Source: Hygrocybe punicea (Eukaryota; Basidiomycota; Agaricomycetes; Agaricales; Hygrophoraceae). From it: DNA of 64,000 nucleotides. Made by a program: the position numbers and the translations under genes. The notes under the pieces were generated by a model. That model saw nothing but the letters and a program-made list of their open reading frames with translations, was not told the origin of the DNA and searched no databases. Within the stretch, counting starts at the first letter, position 1, and each line of letters opens with the position of its first letter. Positions 11,941-23,332 of this stretch are shown piece by piece. Location: the NCBI GenBank assembly GCA_963556145.1, contig OY744472.1, positions 3,720,001 to 3,784,000 on the forward strand. Reading direction: 5' to 3'.

Positions 11941-13939
11941 CTACACAGCATTTTGTAATGCACGGTAATGTTTAGCAATGGAAGTTGGATCACTCATAAC
12001 TAACATCTGACTACCACGACGGTAAGTGAAAAACTCAGAAAATGATACTCCATACTCTGCTTTGGCTTTATCAGCAGTAGCCTTGTCTTCATCAAGGCGC
12101 TGCTTTTGGAGGTGTTGGCTGATGGCTGTAAATGTCATGACCTTACCATTTTCATAGCTGAACTCCTTCCAGAAATCTTCTGGAGTGCCAGCACACCATC
12201 GTTCAACAATAACCTAGTCAATGTCAATCAAAGTCAAACCTTCCATTCAAACCACCTTGCTTTCATCCCCTTCCATTGATCCTTTTTTCCATACTTGTAC
12301 AGCTCTGGCCAGTGCACCACCGCAATAGGTTGGCCATTAACCACAAGGGGAGATGTCCCACTCCAATGTGCAGTCTGATCATCCCACATACCATTAAGTC
12401 GTGGGATATCACCAGCAAAGGAGATAGCCGGAGGGTCCACTATACTTTCCAATGTGAATTCCAGAACCTGACCATTGCCAAGCCTGAATGAACACTCAGG
12501 CAGGGATCCTTGCATGGTGGTCACCACAGCTGGGGTCCCAGATGATGGCTGTGAGGTTGGGCGACTGGACTGCGTGGCATGGTGGGCCAAGGTTGGCGGT
12601 GAGGTGCTGACCTCGTTCTGGTCATGGCCCTGGGTCACAACCCCATCGGACTGTGTGTGATTAAACTGCCTTATCATGGTACTTAGTTGTTGATAAAGGG
12701 CATTCACATCCGGAGCCTGCCACTACAGCATTAGTGAAATTGCCTCAAATCCACATTAATGGACGTACTGTGAGTGGGACAGTTGTCCCACAGGAGGATC
12801 CAATGGATGGTGTCCATTCGAGTAGCAGGCCTGGTAACGGCCACTGTGAGGTACTGTTCTGAGCCTGTAAAAAATTGGAGTGACATGAGCCCATTACCAC
12901 ATGTGAACGAGAGAAAACCAGACAAGAATGACGTACATGGTATAATCCCTCTGGTTGGATGCCACGGAGAGCTGGCAACTTGTAAGGAAACATGGCAACA
13001 AAACTTTCAGCCTGCTCAAGCCAAAAGTGGATCAGCTCAAGCTAGCGTGGTGAATAAAGATTAGCCACGTACCCATGGTATCAGCCCCTGAATTTGCTCA
13101 GTGGTTTGCATATTCTTTGAGCACTCGGTTGGGAGCGCTTGATGGATAACACCGTTCTTGTCGGGGACACCATGGCCAAGCAGTGCTTCGCGGCACAGAG
13201 CAGATTGCTTGCCTTTTGATTTTTTGGGGCCTGGCCTTGGTCCTCGGTGTGGCCACCTCGTGCTGGGGAGTAAACTGAAATATGAGAGGCAATTATGATT
13301 TAGCAACAAGATAAAGTTTAAGCAGCCAAAGCACACACTCTTCCCATGCTTTTTGGTCACCGCTGAAGGCCTCCAACCGCTCACACAGCGTCGTGACGTT
13401 GCCGGAGATGGGAAGCTTAAATCCATGGCACCACTCTTTGAGAGTGGCTTTCGTTTGTCCACGCCTGTGCCGCCATGGCGCACAACATCAGTTGGATAGA
13501 TAGAAAGGGTCAAAAGTGAATAAATAAACACTCACAGCATCAAGTGAGAGATTTCATGCAGGCCATTGGGGCCCACTCGACCCGGAAATGGCAGAGAACC
13601 TTCACTATTGCAAGTTTGAGGTGCTATCGAAGGTGTTGGAACACTTTCTTTGACAGAGCTCACATTGGCAATGGAAGCGGTCGGGGTCGGCTCCATGCGA
13701 GCTAATGAGGTCTCGGGGGAGGTCCAGAGACGGAGAGCGGGTGAAATTGCTCGGCCAATGGGATCGTGAGAGGCTAAGACGCGATCGACGAGGTACGCGA
13801 GGAGAAGGGTGCTGCCAGAAATGAGATCGATGGCGATCGTCAACAGCAAGATCACTGTTGTTGTCCAAGTGGCCAGTGAGTGTGAGGGCGTCGAGGGGGA
13901 GCATTGGGGCATGGGGATGAATGGGTGCCGTGAGTCCAC
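11941..13939 (-). CDS. SAP-motif protein, likely partner of the Crypton-like recombinase
   Basis: Multi-exon minus-strand gene. Reading 5' to 3' on the minus strand: an N-terminal exon ends near 13532 with GRVGPNGLHEISHL. The next exon (about 13466-13335) encodes a SAP-type DNA-binding helix pair, ATLKEWCHGFKLPISGNVTT then LCERLEAF. An exon near 13273-13075 reads GPRPGPKKSKGKQSALCREA and TECSKNMQTTEQIQGLIPW. An exon near 13030-12950 follows (SFVAMFPYKLPALRGI). The conserved C-terminal domain lies at 12707-12234 (PPAISFAGDIPRLNGMWDD, QPIAVVHWPELYKYGKKDQW). The last exon, about 12215-11941, encodes WCAGTPEDFWKEFSYENG and FFTYRRGSQ. This architecture recurs in Agaricomycetes next to tyrosine recombinases; its function is unknown. 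Some exon borders are approximate. I saw no stop in the conserved parts. Confidence 0.65.
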
Positions 13940-15465
13940 CTCGCCATCTGTTGTCGCACTGGGGCCAGGGGACCTAAAATCGCGGCCATGAGCTCAAAGT
14001 TGCCGATGTTTGTACATTTGCTTGGCGGCATTTGGTTGCCGAGAAACGGTCCGTGCCAAAAATAGATTGAAGCAACTCTGTTCCCGGCATTTGCCGGGTG
14101 TTCAGAATGTTTCATCTCAAGAGGAAGATAGGCATCATTCAAGCATGACCACTTGTGACAATGTGTGACAGTCATGTGCTCTATGCCATTTCGACCACCT
14201 GACCTTCCCACACTACAAGGCTTATAATAGTGGTTGAACACGTGTCTCAACCACTATTATAAGGCTCTAAAGTCTTAAAACTGTTATCTGGCCATAAATC
14301 AGTCTCCACCCTAGCCTCAGTATATAAGTCTTATTAGTAGTTATTAGTAGCATATACTAGTAATGTAGTAGTGTCCTAAATACGGCAATAACCTGTTCGG
14401 GAATGTCAGGTCTGGTCAGGAACAAGGGCGCTGATGGGCTCAGGCTTTCCTGTCACCGTTGCCATGGCCCCACCCATCACTCACAGGCATACGCACTCGT
14501 CGTTGTCGTTGTTGTGCATGACAACTTCACTATCCCGCTGTATTTTCTCATGGAATTTTTTACATATCATAGGTATATTCTTATAAATACCGTATATAGG
14601 CTGATATACATGAAAATAAACAAAATAAAAGAGAAATAAAAGAAATAAAAAATTATGATACATGGGGTGCCGCCGACGAACCGGCGGGTACTCACCTGTG
14701 CGGAGGCACCGAAATTTGTGGTGAAGGGTGCTGGAGGGTGGGTGATGAGAGGGATGGACACTGGGGGGCGGGGAAGGGTGCGTGGAGAGGGGGGTGGCGA
14801 TGGGTGGCGAGGAAAGGTCCAGGAAGCGAGGCGGTTGGGGGAAATGGAGAGGGGATGGATGGGGGAGGGCTCCTGGCCCAGAACGAGCGGCAGGAAGGGG
14901 TAAGTACGTGGGGAAAAGCAGGAGGGAGATGGGTACTCACCTGTACTATTAAGGCCCCCCACGGCCCCCTTTGCATTCCATCATCAATAAAAACAATGGG
15001 GACGTCATATACGATGTCCCCGTGGTCCCCGTAGTGGGTTTCGCCATCCAGATTGGTCCCGCTGTCGACTTGCGCGAGGATGGTGGCAGAGGCAATGGCG
15101 GTTCCAATATCTCGACAACGATGACGATGTTGATGACGCCTTTGTTGTGGGCGACTCTCCACAACGCCCTCATCGTCTTCGTCGCTGTGCGCCTGGTCTG
15201 CCACCGCTGGTTTCGACGTTCGAGGCCGTTGGTTGAAAAAGTCAGCGCGCTCATGCACGGCTTTGAGGACATCTGGGGTGGTGGTCTCTGCGCCAATCGT
15301 CGCCGTTGTTGTCCTCCTCCTCGTTTCTGTCATTGTTGAGGTGGTGGGGAGTGAGAATGTGGCAGGAGGCGAGTTGGGAGGCGGGCATGTGGTAGTAAAA
15401 GGCAAGTGACAGTCACACGCCTTTTAGGCTTTTACCACCACATCCCCATTCCGCTGCACTCCCAC

Positions 15466-15565
15466 NNNNNNNNNNNNNNNNNNNNNNNNNNNNNNNNNNN
15501 NNNNNNNNNNNNNNNNNNNNNNNNNNNNNNNNNNNNNNNNNNNNNNNNNNNNNNNNNNNNNNNNN
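15466..15565. other. Scaffold gap of 100 N
   Basis: Exactly 100 undetermined bases lie between the two inverted arms of the palindromic element. A round 100 N usually marks a gap of unknown size. The symmetric flanks raise the possibility that the palindrome defeated assembly or was made by it. Confidence 0.99.
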
Positions 15566-16271
15566 CGAACGTCGAAACCAGCGGCGGCGGACCGGGCGCA
15601 CAACAACGAAGACGACGAGAGCGATGTGGAGAGTCGCCCACAACAAAGGCGTCATCAACATCGTCATCGTTGTCGAGATATTGGAACCGCCATTGCCTCT
15701 GCCACCATCCTCGCGCAAGTCGACAGCGGGACCAATCTGGATGGCGAAACCCACTACGGGGACCATGGGGACATCGTATATGACGTCCCCATTGTTTTTA
15801 TTGATGATGGAATGCAAAGGGGGCCGTGGGGGGCCTTAATAGTACAGGTGAGTACCCATCTCCCTCCTGCTTTTCCCCCACGTACTTACCCCTTCCTGCC
15901 GCTCGTTCTGGGCCAGGAGCCCTCCCCCATCCATCCCCTCTCCATTTCCCCCAACCGCCTCGCTTCCTGGACCTTTCCTCGCCACCCATCGCCACCCCCC
16001 TCTCCACGCACCCTTCCCCGCCCCCCAGTGTCCATCCCTCTCATCACCCACCCTCCAGCACCCTTCACCACAAATTTTGGTGCCTCCGCACAGGTGAGTA
16101 CCCGCCGGTTCGTCGGCGGCACCCCATGTATCATAATTTTTTATTTCTTTTATTTCTCTTTTATTTTGTTTATTTTCATGTATATCAGCCTATATACGGT
16201 ATTTATAAGAATATACCTATGATATGTAAAAAATTCCGTGAGAAAATATGGCGGGATAGTGAAGTTGTCAT

Positions 16272-17468
16272 TAGGCAATGACACGGGTATACCCGCGGGT
16301 GTCCCAAGGCCGACCCGGACCTGGACCCGCTCCAACCCGTACCTGTCTACCCACGGGTCTTTTTTCAGTGGGTAGATGGCGGGTAGCGGCGGGTCGGGTA
16401 CGGGTATTGACCCGCGCAGGAAACCCGGCGGGTTCCAGCCCACATCTACCTCGTGTTGCTGACACGCACGTCAATTGACGTGGCGCTGTGCAAACGCGAG
16501 GAGTGGGGGGGCTGGGAGCCACGCGATGGGTGGTTCTCGTGGGGAGTGGGGGGGCTGGGAACCAGGCGACGGGTGGTCTCGTGGGCGAGATTCTCTCGCC
16601 CATCGTATCCATCTCCTCATTCCCCGCACCATCTCCCATTCTCCCCTTCCTCTCATCCTCCTTTGTCGTCTCGAACCTTGCGTACGCGTTGTAGAGGTGG
16701 GACGGACTCGGGGGAGGGACTCAAGGGACTCGGGAGAGGCTCAGGTCAACGGAACATGGATGTATCGAGCTCAGGAGTGCTACCACAGGAACTGCTATCT
16801 AAGGAAACCAACCGTGAGAGCCTCTGTCACGTGATCCACTACTACAGCGTCAGCCCGCGTTTCGATGCCATTGAGCCTTGGCGTTCGCAGTTGCGGTGTC
16901 TGGACGGTGGCGTCGTGATTCTGGGCTGTGGGCGCGTGTGGGCATGTAATTGGGGGGAACGGGGTCTGGAGCGCGTTTGGGCACGTTCTGTTGCACGGGC
17001 ATGGGTTTTGGGGCCTGTGTGGGCGTCAAATTGTCGGGTGTTGTGGGACCGCGGTCTGGGACGCGTTTGAACGCAATTTCTTGCACGGGCGCGGGGTTTG
17101 GGGCCGGGGTGGGACTTGAGACGCGTTTGGACGCGTTTTGCAGCGGGGACGGTGTGTTTGGAGCTGACGCAGGAGCGTCATGCGTCTCCATGTTGGGACA
17201 CGGTTTTGCGCGAGGATGGGGCTGTTTGGGACGCCATTGGTGGTGTTTGCGTCGAGGCAGAGGCGGTGGGCACTTGAAAACGGTGTTGGTAAGCGGTTGC
17301 AGCTGGGTTGTTGTGTCCGTTTATGTTGATGCTGACATGCGGGTATGCCAAGACCCGCGGTCACGGGTACGGGTTTTGCCCGGGTCCAAAAAAGGTAACC
17401 CGTACCCGTACCCGGCAGTACCCATACCCGCAACCTGTGCAGGTTACCCGTACCTGTGTCATTGCCTA
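16272..17468. mobile_element. Non-autonomous hAT element, GGGTAC subterminal type
   Basis: 1197 bp with terminal inverted repeats TAGGCAATGACACGGGTA (left) and TACCTGTGTCATTGCCTA (right). TSD is GTTGTCAT (16264-16271) and GTTGTCGT (17469-17476). The opposite palindrome arm is the empty site: its complement reads GTTGTCATGCACAAC with no insert, near 14507-14525. Subterminal DNA is packed with ACCCGTACCC-like words (16285-16440 and 17355-17450). The interior is G-rich with no convincing gene and carries ACGTCAATTGACGT at 16469. It moved after the palindromic element formed. Confidence 0.88.
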
Positions 17469-18059
17469 GTTGTCGTGCACAACAACAACAACAACGAGTG
17501 TGTATGCCTGTGAGTGATGGGCGGGGCCATGGCAACGGTGACGGGAAAGCCTGAGCCCATCAGCGCCTTTGTTCCTGACCGGACCTGACATTCCCGAACA
17601 GGTTATTGCCGTATTTAGGACACTACTACATTACTAGTATATGCTACTAATAACTACTAATAAGACTTATATACTGAGGCTAGGGTGGAGACTGATTTAT
17701 GGCTAGATCGCGGTTTTAAGACTTTAGAGCCTTATAATAGTGGTTGAGACACGTGTTCAACCACTATTATAAGCCTTGTAGTGTGGGAAGGTCAGGTGAT
17801 TTTGACACAAGTGTGACATTTTGATTGAAAATTTGGCATTGTTTATAGGTAGAAACCAGACTTGTTTTTGTATCTCCTCATGACACAGGTCAAAAATAAG
17901 AGTTTTGCTTCCTGAGAGTTGTTTGGAACATAATTTGACACGATTCTCAGGAGCCATAAAGTGTATTTTCAGACTATGGAAGGAGGAGATAGGAGTTTTA
18001 CCTGCCAAGAATGACAATTTTCATCACGTGACTTGGTCATGTTTGAATGAGGCCTATCT

Positions 18060-18224
18060 TAGCATTTTTTGTAGATTTCTGCTGAGCGCTGAACGTTGAA
18101 CTGTGACTGCACAAGACAGCTAGCCCCATCACTGATAGGTTACTCAATCACGAGTAACCCCCTACAATGAGGGTGTGTGAGGACAAATATTTTCATTTCC
18201 CTAGATGTAATCATTCCAAGAATC
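18060..18224. other. Short non-coding spacer
   Basis: No gene or repeat seen between the split MITE and the palindromic MITE. Confidence 0.5.
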
Positions 18225-18599
18225 ACACAGGGTGCACAGTAGCATACTATGTAATGAAGTATGTTAAATGTATTGGAAAAGTATACTAAATATTGTTATC
18301 GTATTATTGCACACAGTATTCAAAGAGTATTCAAAATGATGATTCAATATTTTGAAACAAAGTACCTTACCAGTATTGAAGGGAAATTTTATAGTACTGT
18401 TTCAATAATTTCAATAAATGTCTTGTTATTGAAGCAGTACTCTAAAACTGTCATTTAATACTGGTAATGTACTTTGTTTCAAAATATTGAATAATACTCT
18501 TTGAATACTGTGTGCAATAATATGATAACAATATTCAGTATACTTTTCCAATACATTTAACATACTTCATTACATAGTATGCTACTGTGCACCCTGTGT
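18225..18599. mobile_element. Palindromic MITE, 375 bp, long inverted arms
   Basis: The element begins ACACAGGGTGCACAGTAGC and ends with its complement. The two arms match over roughly 150 bp with few differences, and the spacer of about 75 bp is AT-rich. Flanks CAAGAATC and CAAGTTAT share only CAAG, so a target duplication is not proven. No coding capacity. Confidence 0.75.
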
Positions 18600-19351
18600 C
18601 AAGTTATATACAACCCATGTGTTTACAGCTGATTACATAATACTTGTCGCTAACTCAAAGTCCGCCTATCTAGCATGCCTCACAATGCGCGAGCTATAAC
18701 TCGGTGAGTTCTCAACCAAATCGTTCGAAATTTGTTTTATATTACTCAGCCAGATGGGGCCTAGGTCCCCATCTAATAAAATTGGCAAAAAAAACCGCTC
18801 AAAAATTATTCGTCATTCCGGGTGCTGGACGACCATCGGTAAGCCGTAGCTCGGGATCCACTCACACAATGCTGATTTCGAAGCTTTCTATAGTTTATAC
18901 GTGCATTAGCTGAGGGCAGGAATGCATCCGATCGTCCCAAAACACTTTTAAATCACATCAAAATTTCGTCACCCTGATTGGCATGTGGGCACCGTCACTC
19001 GCAATCAAGGCGCCCAATGCCCATACAGACATCTTCCCTGGCGCGTACGCGATGTAGTGGATGGTGCGGGGCATGGAGAAGATGGGCGGGTGGTCTCGTT
19101 TCACTATATCGGCATCATGTGTACCGTCACCTTTTTTTAGTCTTTTGCCTTCGTGAATTTGGCTCAAATCTTTCGCATATTCATACTACACATGTACCCT
19201 GTACTTTCTGAACCAATGACATGCTGTTTCACTGTCCCAGTAGTAGTAGAGTAACTCCCAAATTGAAAAATTGAAAAAAATGGAAAAGTCTGGCATTGCA
19301 AAATAAAAAGTATATGAATGCAAGCATACGAAGATATAAATGCGAGTCCAA
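18600..19351. other. No supported gene
   Basis: Mixed-composition DNA with short frames only on both strands. Nothing recognisable up to the LTR starting at 19352. Confidence 0.4.
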
Positions 19352-20170
19352 TGATATGCAGCGCACGTCCCTAAGCATGGAAACGTTCTATTGGACCTAT
19401 TCTAGCTTTGACATGCTGCGATTCGCTGCGATTCATTGCGAAACATCCCGATTTATATGTATCTCCATTGCGATGCGCGCGATACGGGCGATAATTTGAC
19501 ATTATGGCGATTTTCTTCGGAGCACTTCGGCCCCCTTCGGAAACATATTTCGAGCCTCTCCGACATCATCCATGCTTATACCATTCACCCTATTCCATTC
19601 CGATTCCGTTCCGGTTCCAGGGAAGTCTTTATGTGACATGTTTCACTTATGTCAAACATTATAGCTCCTATCCTCTAGATATTTTGGAAATTGCTTCGCA
19701 TGGTGCTATACCTTTCATTTCAGTTCCATTTCATCCCTATTGCACCATAGTTCCGTCGCGCACCGTCTATTTGTCTTGCCTTCTTCACCCTGTATTGTCC
19801 TAACAACCAACTTCGCATAAATACCCCCTATAGTTTACATACTAGAGAGACGTCTTGTATACCCCCGATTCCAGTCTATCATATCACCTCTTTACTGCGC
19901 TGTCCATGTGATAGCTCCGCTATGCTCTATTAAACTTTGCGTTCCTTCTATAAAGTGCTACGTATACGCCGAAAACATTGCCGACTGTTTCGCACATGCT
20001 GCGCGTATCGCACACATCGCGCACATCGGAAACATCATCACAGCTATCCAGAGCACCTCTGAGTATTTTTACTAACCTTTTGGATTGAGATTGAACCCCT
20101 CAGAATTCGTACAGCACTGTGGTAGAGTTGGTATTTGATTCCATTCACATTACCACAGTGCACCCTTTCA
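19352..20170 (+). repeat. Long terminal repeat (819 bp) of a gypsy-type element
   Basis: Starts TGATATGCAGCGCACGTCCC and ends ACCCTTTCA (TG...CA). The borders are defined by comparison with the solo copy at 44601-45432, which is nearly identical over the whole length. Immediately downstream is TTTTGGAGCCCACCGCGAGG, a plausible tRNA primer-binding site (TGGAGCCCACCG). Confidence 0.85.
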
Positions 20171-20454
20171 TTTTGGAGCCCACCGCGAGGGGTTCTTCGA
20201 AATATCCTCTTGGTTCTTTCATCAGCAACACCCTTTGTCTGCTGCGATTTTTTTGATTTTTGCTTCGCACCTTCGCACCTTTGCTTTCAGACCCCTGTGA
20301 CCTCATTAGCACCTGCGACCTCATCTACTTCGCCAATTCTGCACCGGTCATCTCAGCGCCATCATCACCTTCATTTATTCATCCACTCTGTGCCAGTACC
20401 GCTTTGCTCCCGCAGCTCTAGTCTCCGCTTCACACTATGACTATGTGACCACAG

Positions 20455-22067
20455 ATGCCTGCCCACGGCAAAGATTTCGCACCTAGATTTTCACCGGATC
20501 AGCCCCGTGAACTTCGGCGCTATTTCAGCGAACTCTCTGACCTATTTCGAGCCCATAACATCACCGACGCTTCAGAGCAGAAGTACTATGTCACTAAATA
20601 TCTTGATATCCACTCCGCTGACCTTTGGACAATGCTCCCAGAGTTTGCTCCTACATCTAGCTACCAGGACTTCATCGCCGCTGTCTATGCACTCTATCCG
20701 GGCTCAGAGGGTCCCCACAGATGGTCCATTGCCGATATGGAAGATCTAGTCACTCAGCAATGTCTCCGAGTCATCTCTGATATTTCCGCTCTCGGTTCGT
20801 ATTATCGCTCATTCTTCCAGGTCTCTTCGTCCCTTCGAAAGGGGAATCGCTTCTCCTCTGGCGAACAGTCGAGAGCATTCCTTCGAGAGTTCCAGCCCCA
20901 ATTCGCTCCGCTATCATTTCGCGTTTAGAGATAAAGCTACCAGACCACTTCCCAGATGACCCCTATGTCCTCAGTGATGTTTATGATGCTGCACTTTTTG
21001 TACTTCGAAGCGCCGGTACCTGTGCACCCGCGACGTTCACAGCGACGCCATGCACTCGACCTTCGCACCCTGAGCTTGGTCTACCATCATCGCATCAGTC
21101 CTTGTCATCATCTGCACCTTTGTCCACATCCTCGCCCTCGGTACCGCTTTCGCGCATGCACTCACCTTCGTCCTGGCTAGAGGATGCTTCGCGCGCGATT
21201 GCTAGCCGACTACAGTACCCAGATGCACTCGCTTCGCAACAACTGCTCTCGCTGTCGCCTCACATTGATTCCTATACTCCATCTGTGACGCATATGTCCG
21301 CGCAGTGCATTGCGGAGATAGAAAGTGAATTAGCCATTCTGTGAAAGCGCCGTGAACCAGCTACGCTGCGAGAGCATTGTGTTTACCACCAGGAAGGCCT
21401 CTTCAATCATCGCAAACATCGCGCTATTCAGGAAAAACCTGTAGATCATTTTGTCTCGTCTAGCGGTCCAACTGCGGTATACTATGCAAATAGTGTGCAA
21501 CCCTCTACCCGAATCACGCCCACTTTGACGTCGCATATCACTGCTCCACCCTCGCCTACAACCTCCTTACCTGTGTGCTCAATTTCGCATTCATTCTTGC
21601 CTGCGGTACCCTTGACTTCGACTTCGCGCGCTACACCGCTGACTTCGGCTTCGTCATCTGTGCCAAATACTTTGACCTTATCCCCGCCGTCATTCAGCTC
21701 ACAGACCCCTTCATTTGCATCCCCTGTATTCAAGATTTCGACCTCGCAGCCCCCTGCCTCACTATCACTTTGTGTCCCAACCGCGTCTCGCCCAGATCTC
21801 AAAATTGCATCCGCAGCTGCGCAGACCTTGTCTCAAGCCCTTGTACCCACGCGCACCTTTTCGCCATCAGTATTAGCTTCGCCTCTACCCGCCTTTACAG
21901 CGCACAAGTCCCTAGTGTCTCTGCTTGCACCTGTCCCAACCTTGAACCCTGAAACTGCATCCAGTTCTCCCCTCCCCACTAGTTTGCGTCTTAAGTTTAA
22001 AAATCCAGTCATTCCTACTCAAATCTGCGTCTTTTCTCATTGCGCACTCTCCGCTATCGTGACCTAA
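20455..22067 (+). pseudogene. Gag-like ORF of an LTR element, frameshifted
   Basis: Starts at 20455 (MPAHGKDFAPRFS). It shows the pattern of Agaricomycete Ty3/gypsy Gag proteins: PRELRRYFSELSDLF, YVTKYLDIHSADLWTMLPEF, WSIADMEDLV, SDISALGSYYRSF and SGEQSRAFLREFQP. A frameshift near 20905-20912 moves the continuation (ISRLEIKLPDHFPDDPYVLS, DVYDAALFVL) into another frame. A TGA at 21342-21344 follows ELAIL, and the frame then continues as a Thr/Pro/Ser-rich tail to 22067. No protease, reverse transcriptase or integrase follows, so this copy is gag-only and non-autonomous. The 3' LTR in direct orientation is missing. Confidence 0.8.
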
Positions 22068-22142
22068 GTCGTAGCATAGAACCCTCATCTCGTCGCGTCA
22101 TCGCTGCGTATCGCGCTGTCATCTAGGACACCCAGCTAAGCC

Positions 22143-22494
22143 TTTCCAAAATATCTAGAGGATAGGAGCTATAATGTTTGAAATAAGTGAAACATGTCAC
22201 ATAAAGACTTCCCTGGAACCGGAACGGAATCGGAATGGAATAGGGTGAATGGTATAAGCATGGATGATGTCGGAGAGGCTCGAAATATGTTTCCGAAGGG
22301 GGCCGAAGTGCTCCGAAGAAAATCGCCATAATGTCAAATTATCGCCCGTATCGCGCGCATCGCGCAGTCGCATCGCAATGGAGATACATATAAATCGGGA
22401 TGTTTCGCAATGAATCGCAGCGAATCGCAGCATGTCGAAGCTAGAATAGGTCCAACAGAATGTTTCCGTGCTTAGGGATGTGCGCTGCATATCA
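22143..22494 (-). repeat. Inverted fragment of the same LTR
   Basis: Complement of roughly the first 345 bp of the LTR at 19352. It ends exactly at the LTR start (complement of TGATATGCAGCGC) and breaks off at the position matching about 19690. It lies where the element's own 3' LTR would be expected, but in the wrong orientation. Confidence 0.85.
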
Positions 22495-23315
22495 CCGATG
22501 CATCAACTACTACCCCACCCACTTCCGTTCCATCTTTCTCCCCATCGGTTCATCCAGCGCGTCGCGATTCATTCACGCGCAGTTTGCGCTCGTTGCGCTA
22601 TCGGGAACTTGGGCGTTTTGCCCCGAAATACGTTGCGCGGAACACTTAGCGCAAGATGAGTGCAGGATGAAAGGAAAAGAGCTTTACACTTACAGATAAA
22701 AGAGCCCGGACCCAACCCCACAGTCGCTTGCACCCGCTGCAGATATGGCAGATAAAACAATGTTCCTATTGAACATTGATGACAACAATTCTGTAGCGCA
22801 AGTAATTTATTTGGTCCCCTCCGAGGTTAGATATATTTCCTCCCACTATCGAGAGTTGTTCAAGCATGTTGGGGTAGGACATTGAGTGAGTTGTATAATA
22901 GTGCGGGAAAAAGTCACCAAATAAAATAAAGACGCAACTGACTGGAAGACTACCATCCCAAACTGATTGTTGGCGAGGATAAGGTCCTCCTGGCCAGGAT
23001 AAAGGTCCTCCTCATCCGGACTCTTTACCACCACTGTATCATTGGTGTCCGAAAATTCCAATTTGAAGGCAACTAGCTTTCGAGCCAGATTTTCAACTGT
23101 CAGGCGGAAGATGAGATGTTGGTGGCTGAGCTCTGGATGTTGCAGTCACACAAAGCAATGCAGTCGTCCAACTGCTTTCCTGTGAAAATCAAATGCTGCT
23201 GGCCATTAATATTACACAATGACCTAGGAAAGACAAAATTAAACACACCCGATTCTTGGTCTTGATTCGTTGCCGCAACATTGGCGTTATTCAAGTTGAC
23301 AATGGCACATGACCT
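22495..23315 (-). other. Possible minus-strand gene remnant, unrecognised
   Basis: 22495-22845 shows nothing. At 22846-23315 minus-strand frames read SCAIVNLNNANVAATNQDQE, FVFPRSLCNINGQQHLIF and, after a possible intron, KLVAFKLEFSDTNDTVV and YPGQEDLILANNQFG. These look like protein rather than noise, but I do not recognise the family and no start or stop is clear. Confidence 0.35.
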
Positions 23316-23332
23316 CTGTTGAAGCTTTTCAA

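Larger units (their letters stand above)
14196..17798. mobile_element. Palindromic hAT-like element with about 1.03 kb inverted arms
   Basis: The left arm (14196-15228) and right arm (15566-17798, after removing a nested insert) are near-perfect inverted copies, 1033 and about 1028 bp. The ends are CACCTGACCTTCCCACACTAC and its complement. The flanks are the 8-bp TSD ATTTCGAC (14188-14195) and ATTTTGAC (17799-17806), the hAT-type length. Near each end is a hairpin, CTTATAATAGTGGTTGA and complement around a CACGTG loop (14220-14264; 17733-17778). The spacer (15229-15565) holds 100 Ns. An arm-borne minus frame (14692-15405) encodes an unrecognised Thr/Pro-rich then His/Arg-rich polypeptide related to sequence at 63.5-63.9 kb. 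No transposase was seen, so it would depend on another element. Confidence 0.8.
14126..18059. mobile_element. Mariner-like MITE (AGATAGG family), split by a later insertion
   Basis: Left part 14126-14195 and right part 17807-18059 are the two halves of one MITE of about 320 bp. It ends with AGATAGGCATCATTCA on the left and TGAATGAGGCCTATCT on the right, followed by TA. The intact relative at 50738-51085 has the same interior without the insert. Aligning the two gives CATGTG, then CCATTTCGA, then TGTGACATTTTGATTG straight across the junction. Flanking TA suggests a Tc1/mariner-mobilised element; the left flank reads GA here. Confidence 0.75.

Noticed and set aside
14692..15405. Calling the 237-residue arm-borne frame a gene
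   Set aside because: No recognised domain, strongly biased composition, and it is duplicated in the opposite arm; described within the element instead.
18217..18607. 8-bp target duplication at the palindromic MITE
   Set aside because: CAAGAATC and CAAGTTAT agree at only four positions; reported as unproven.
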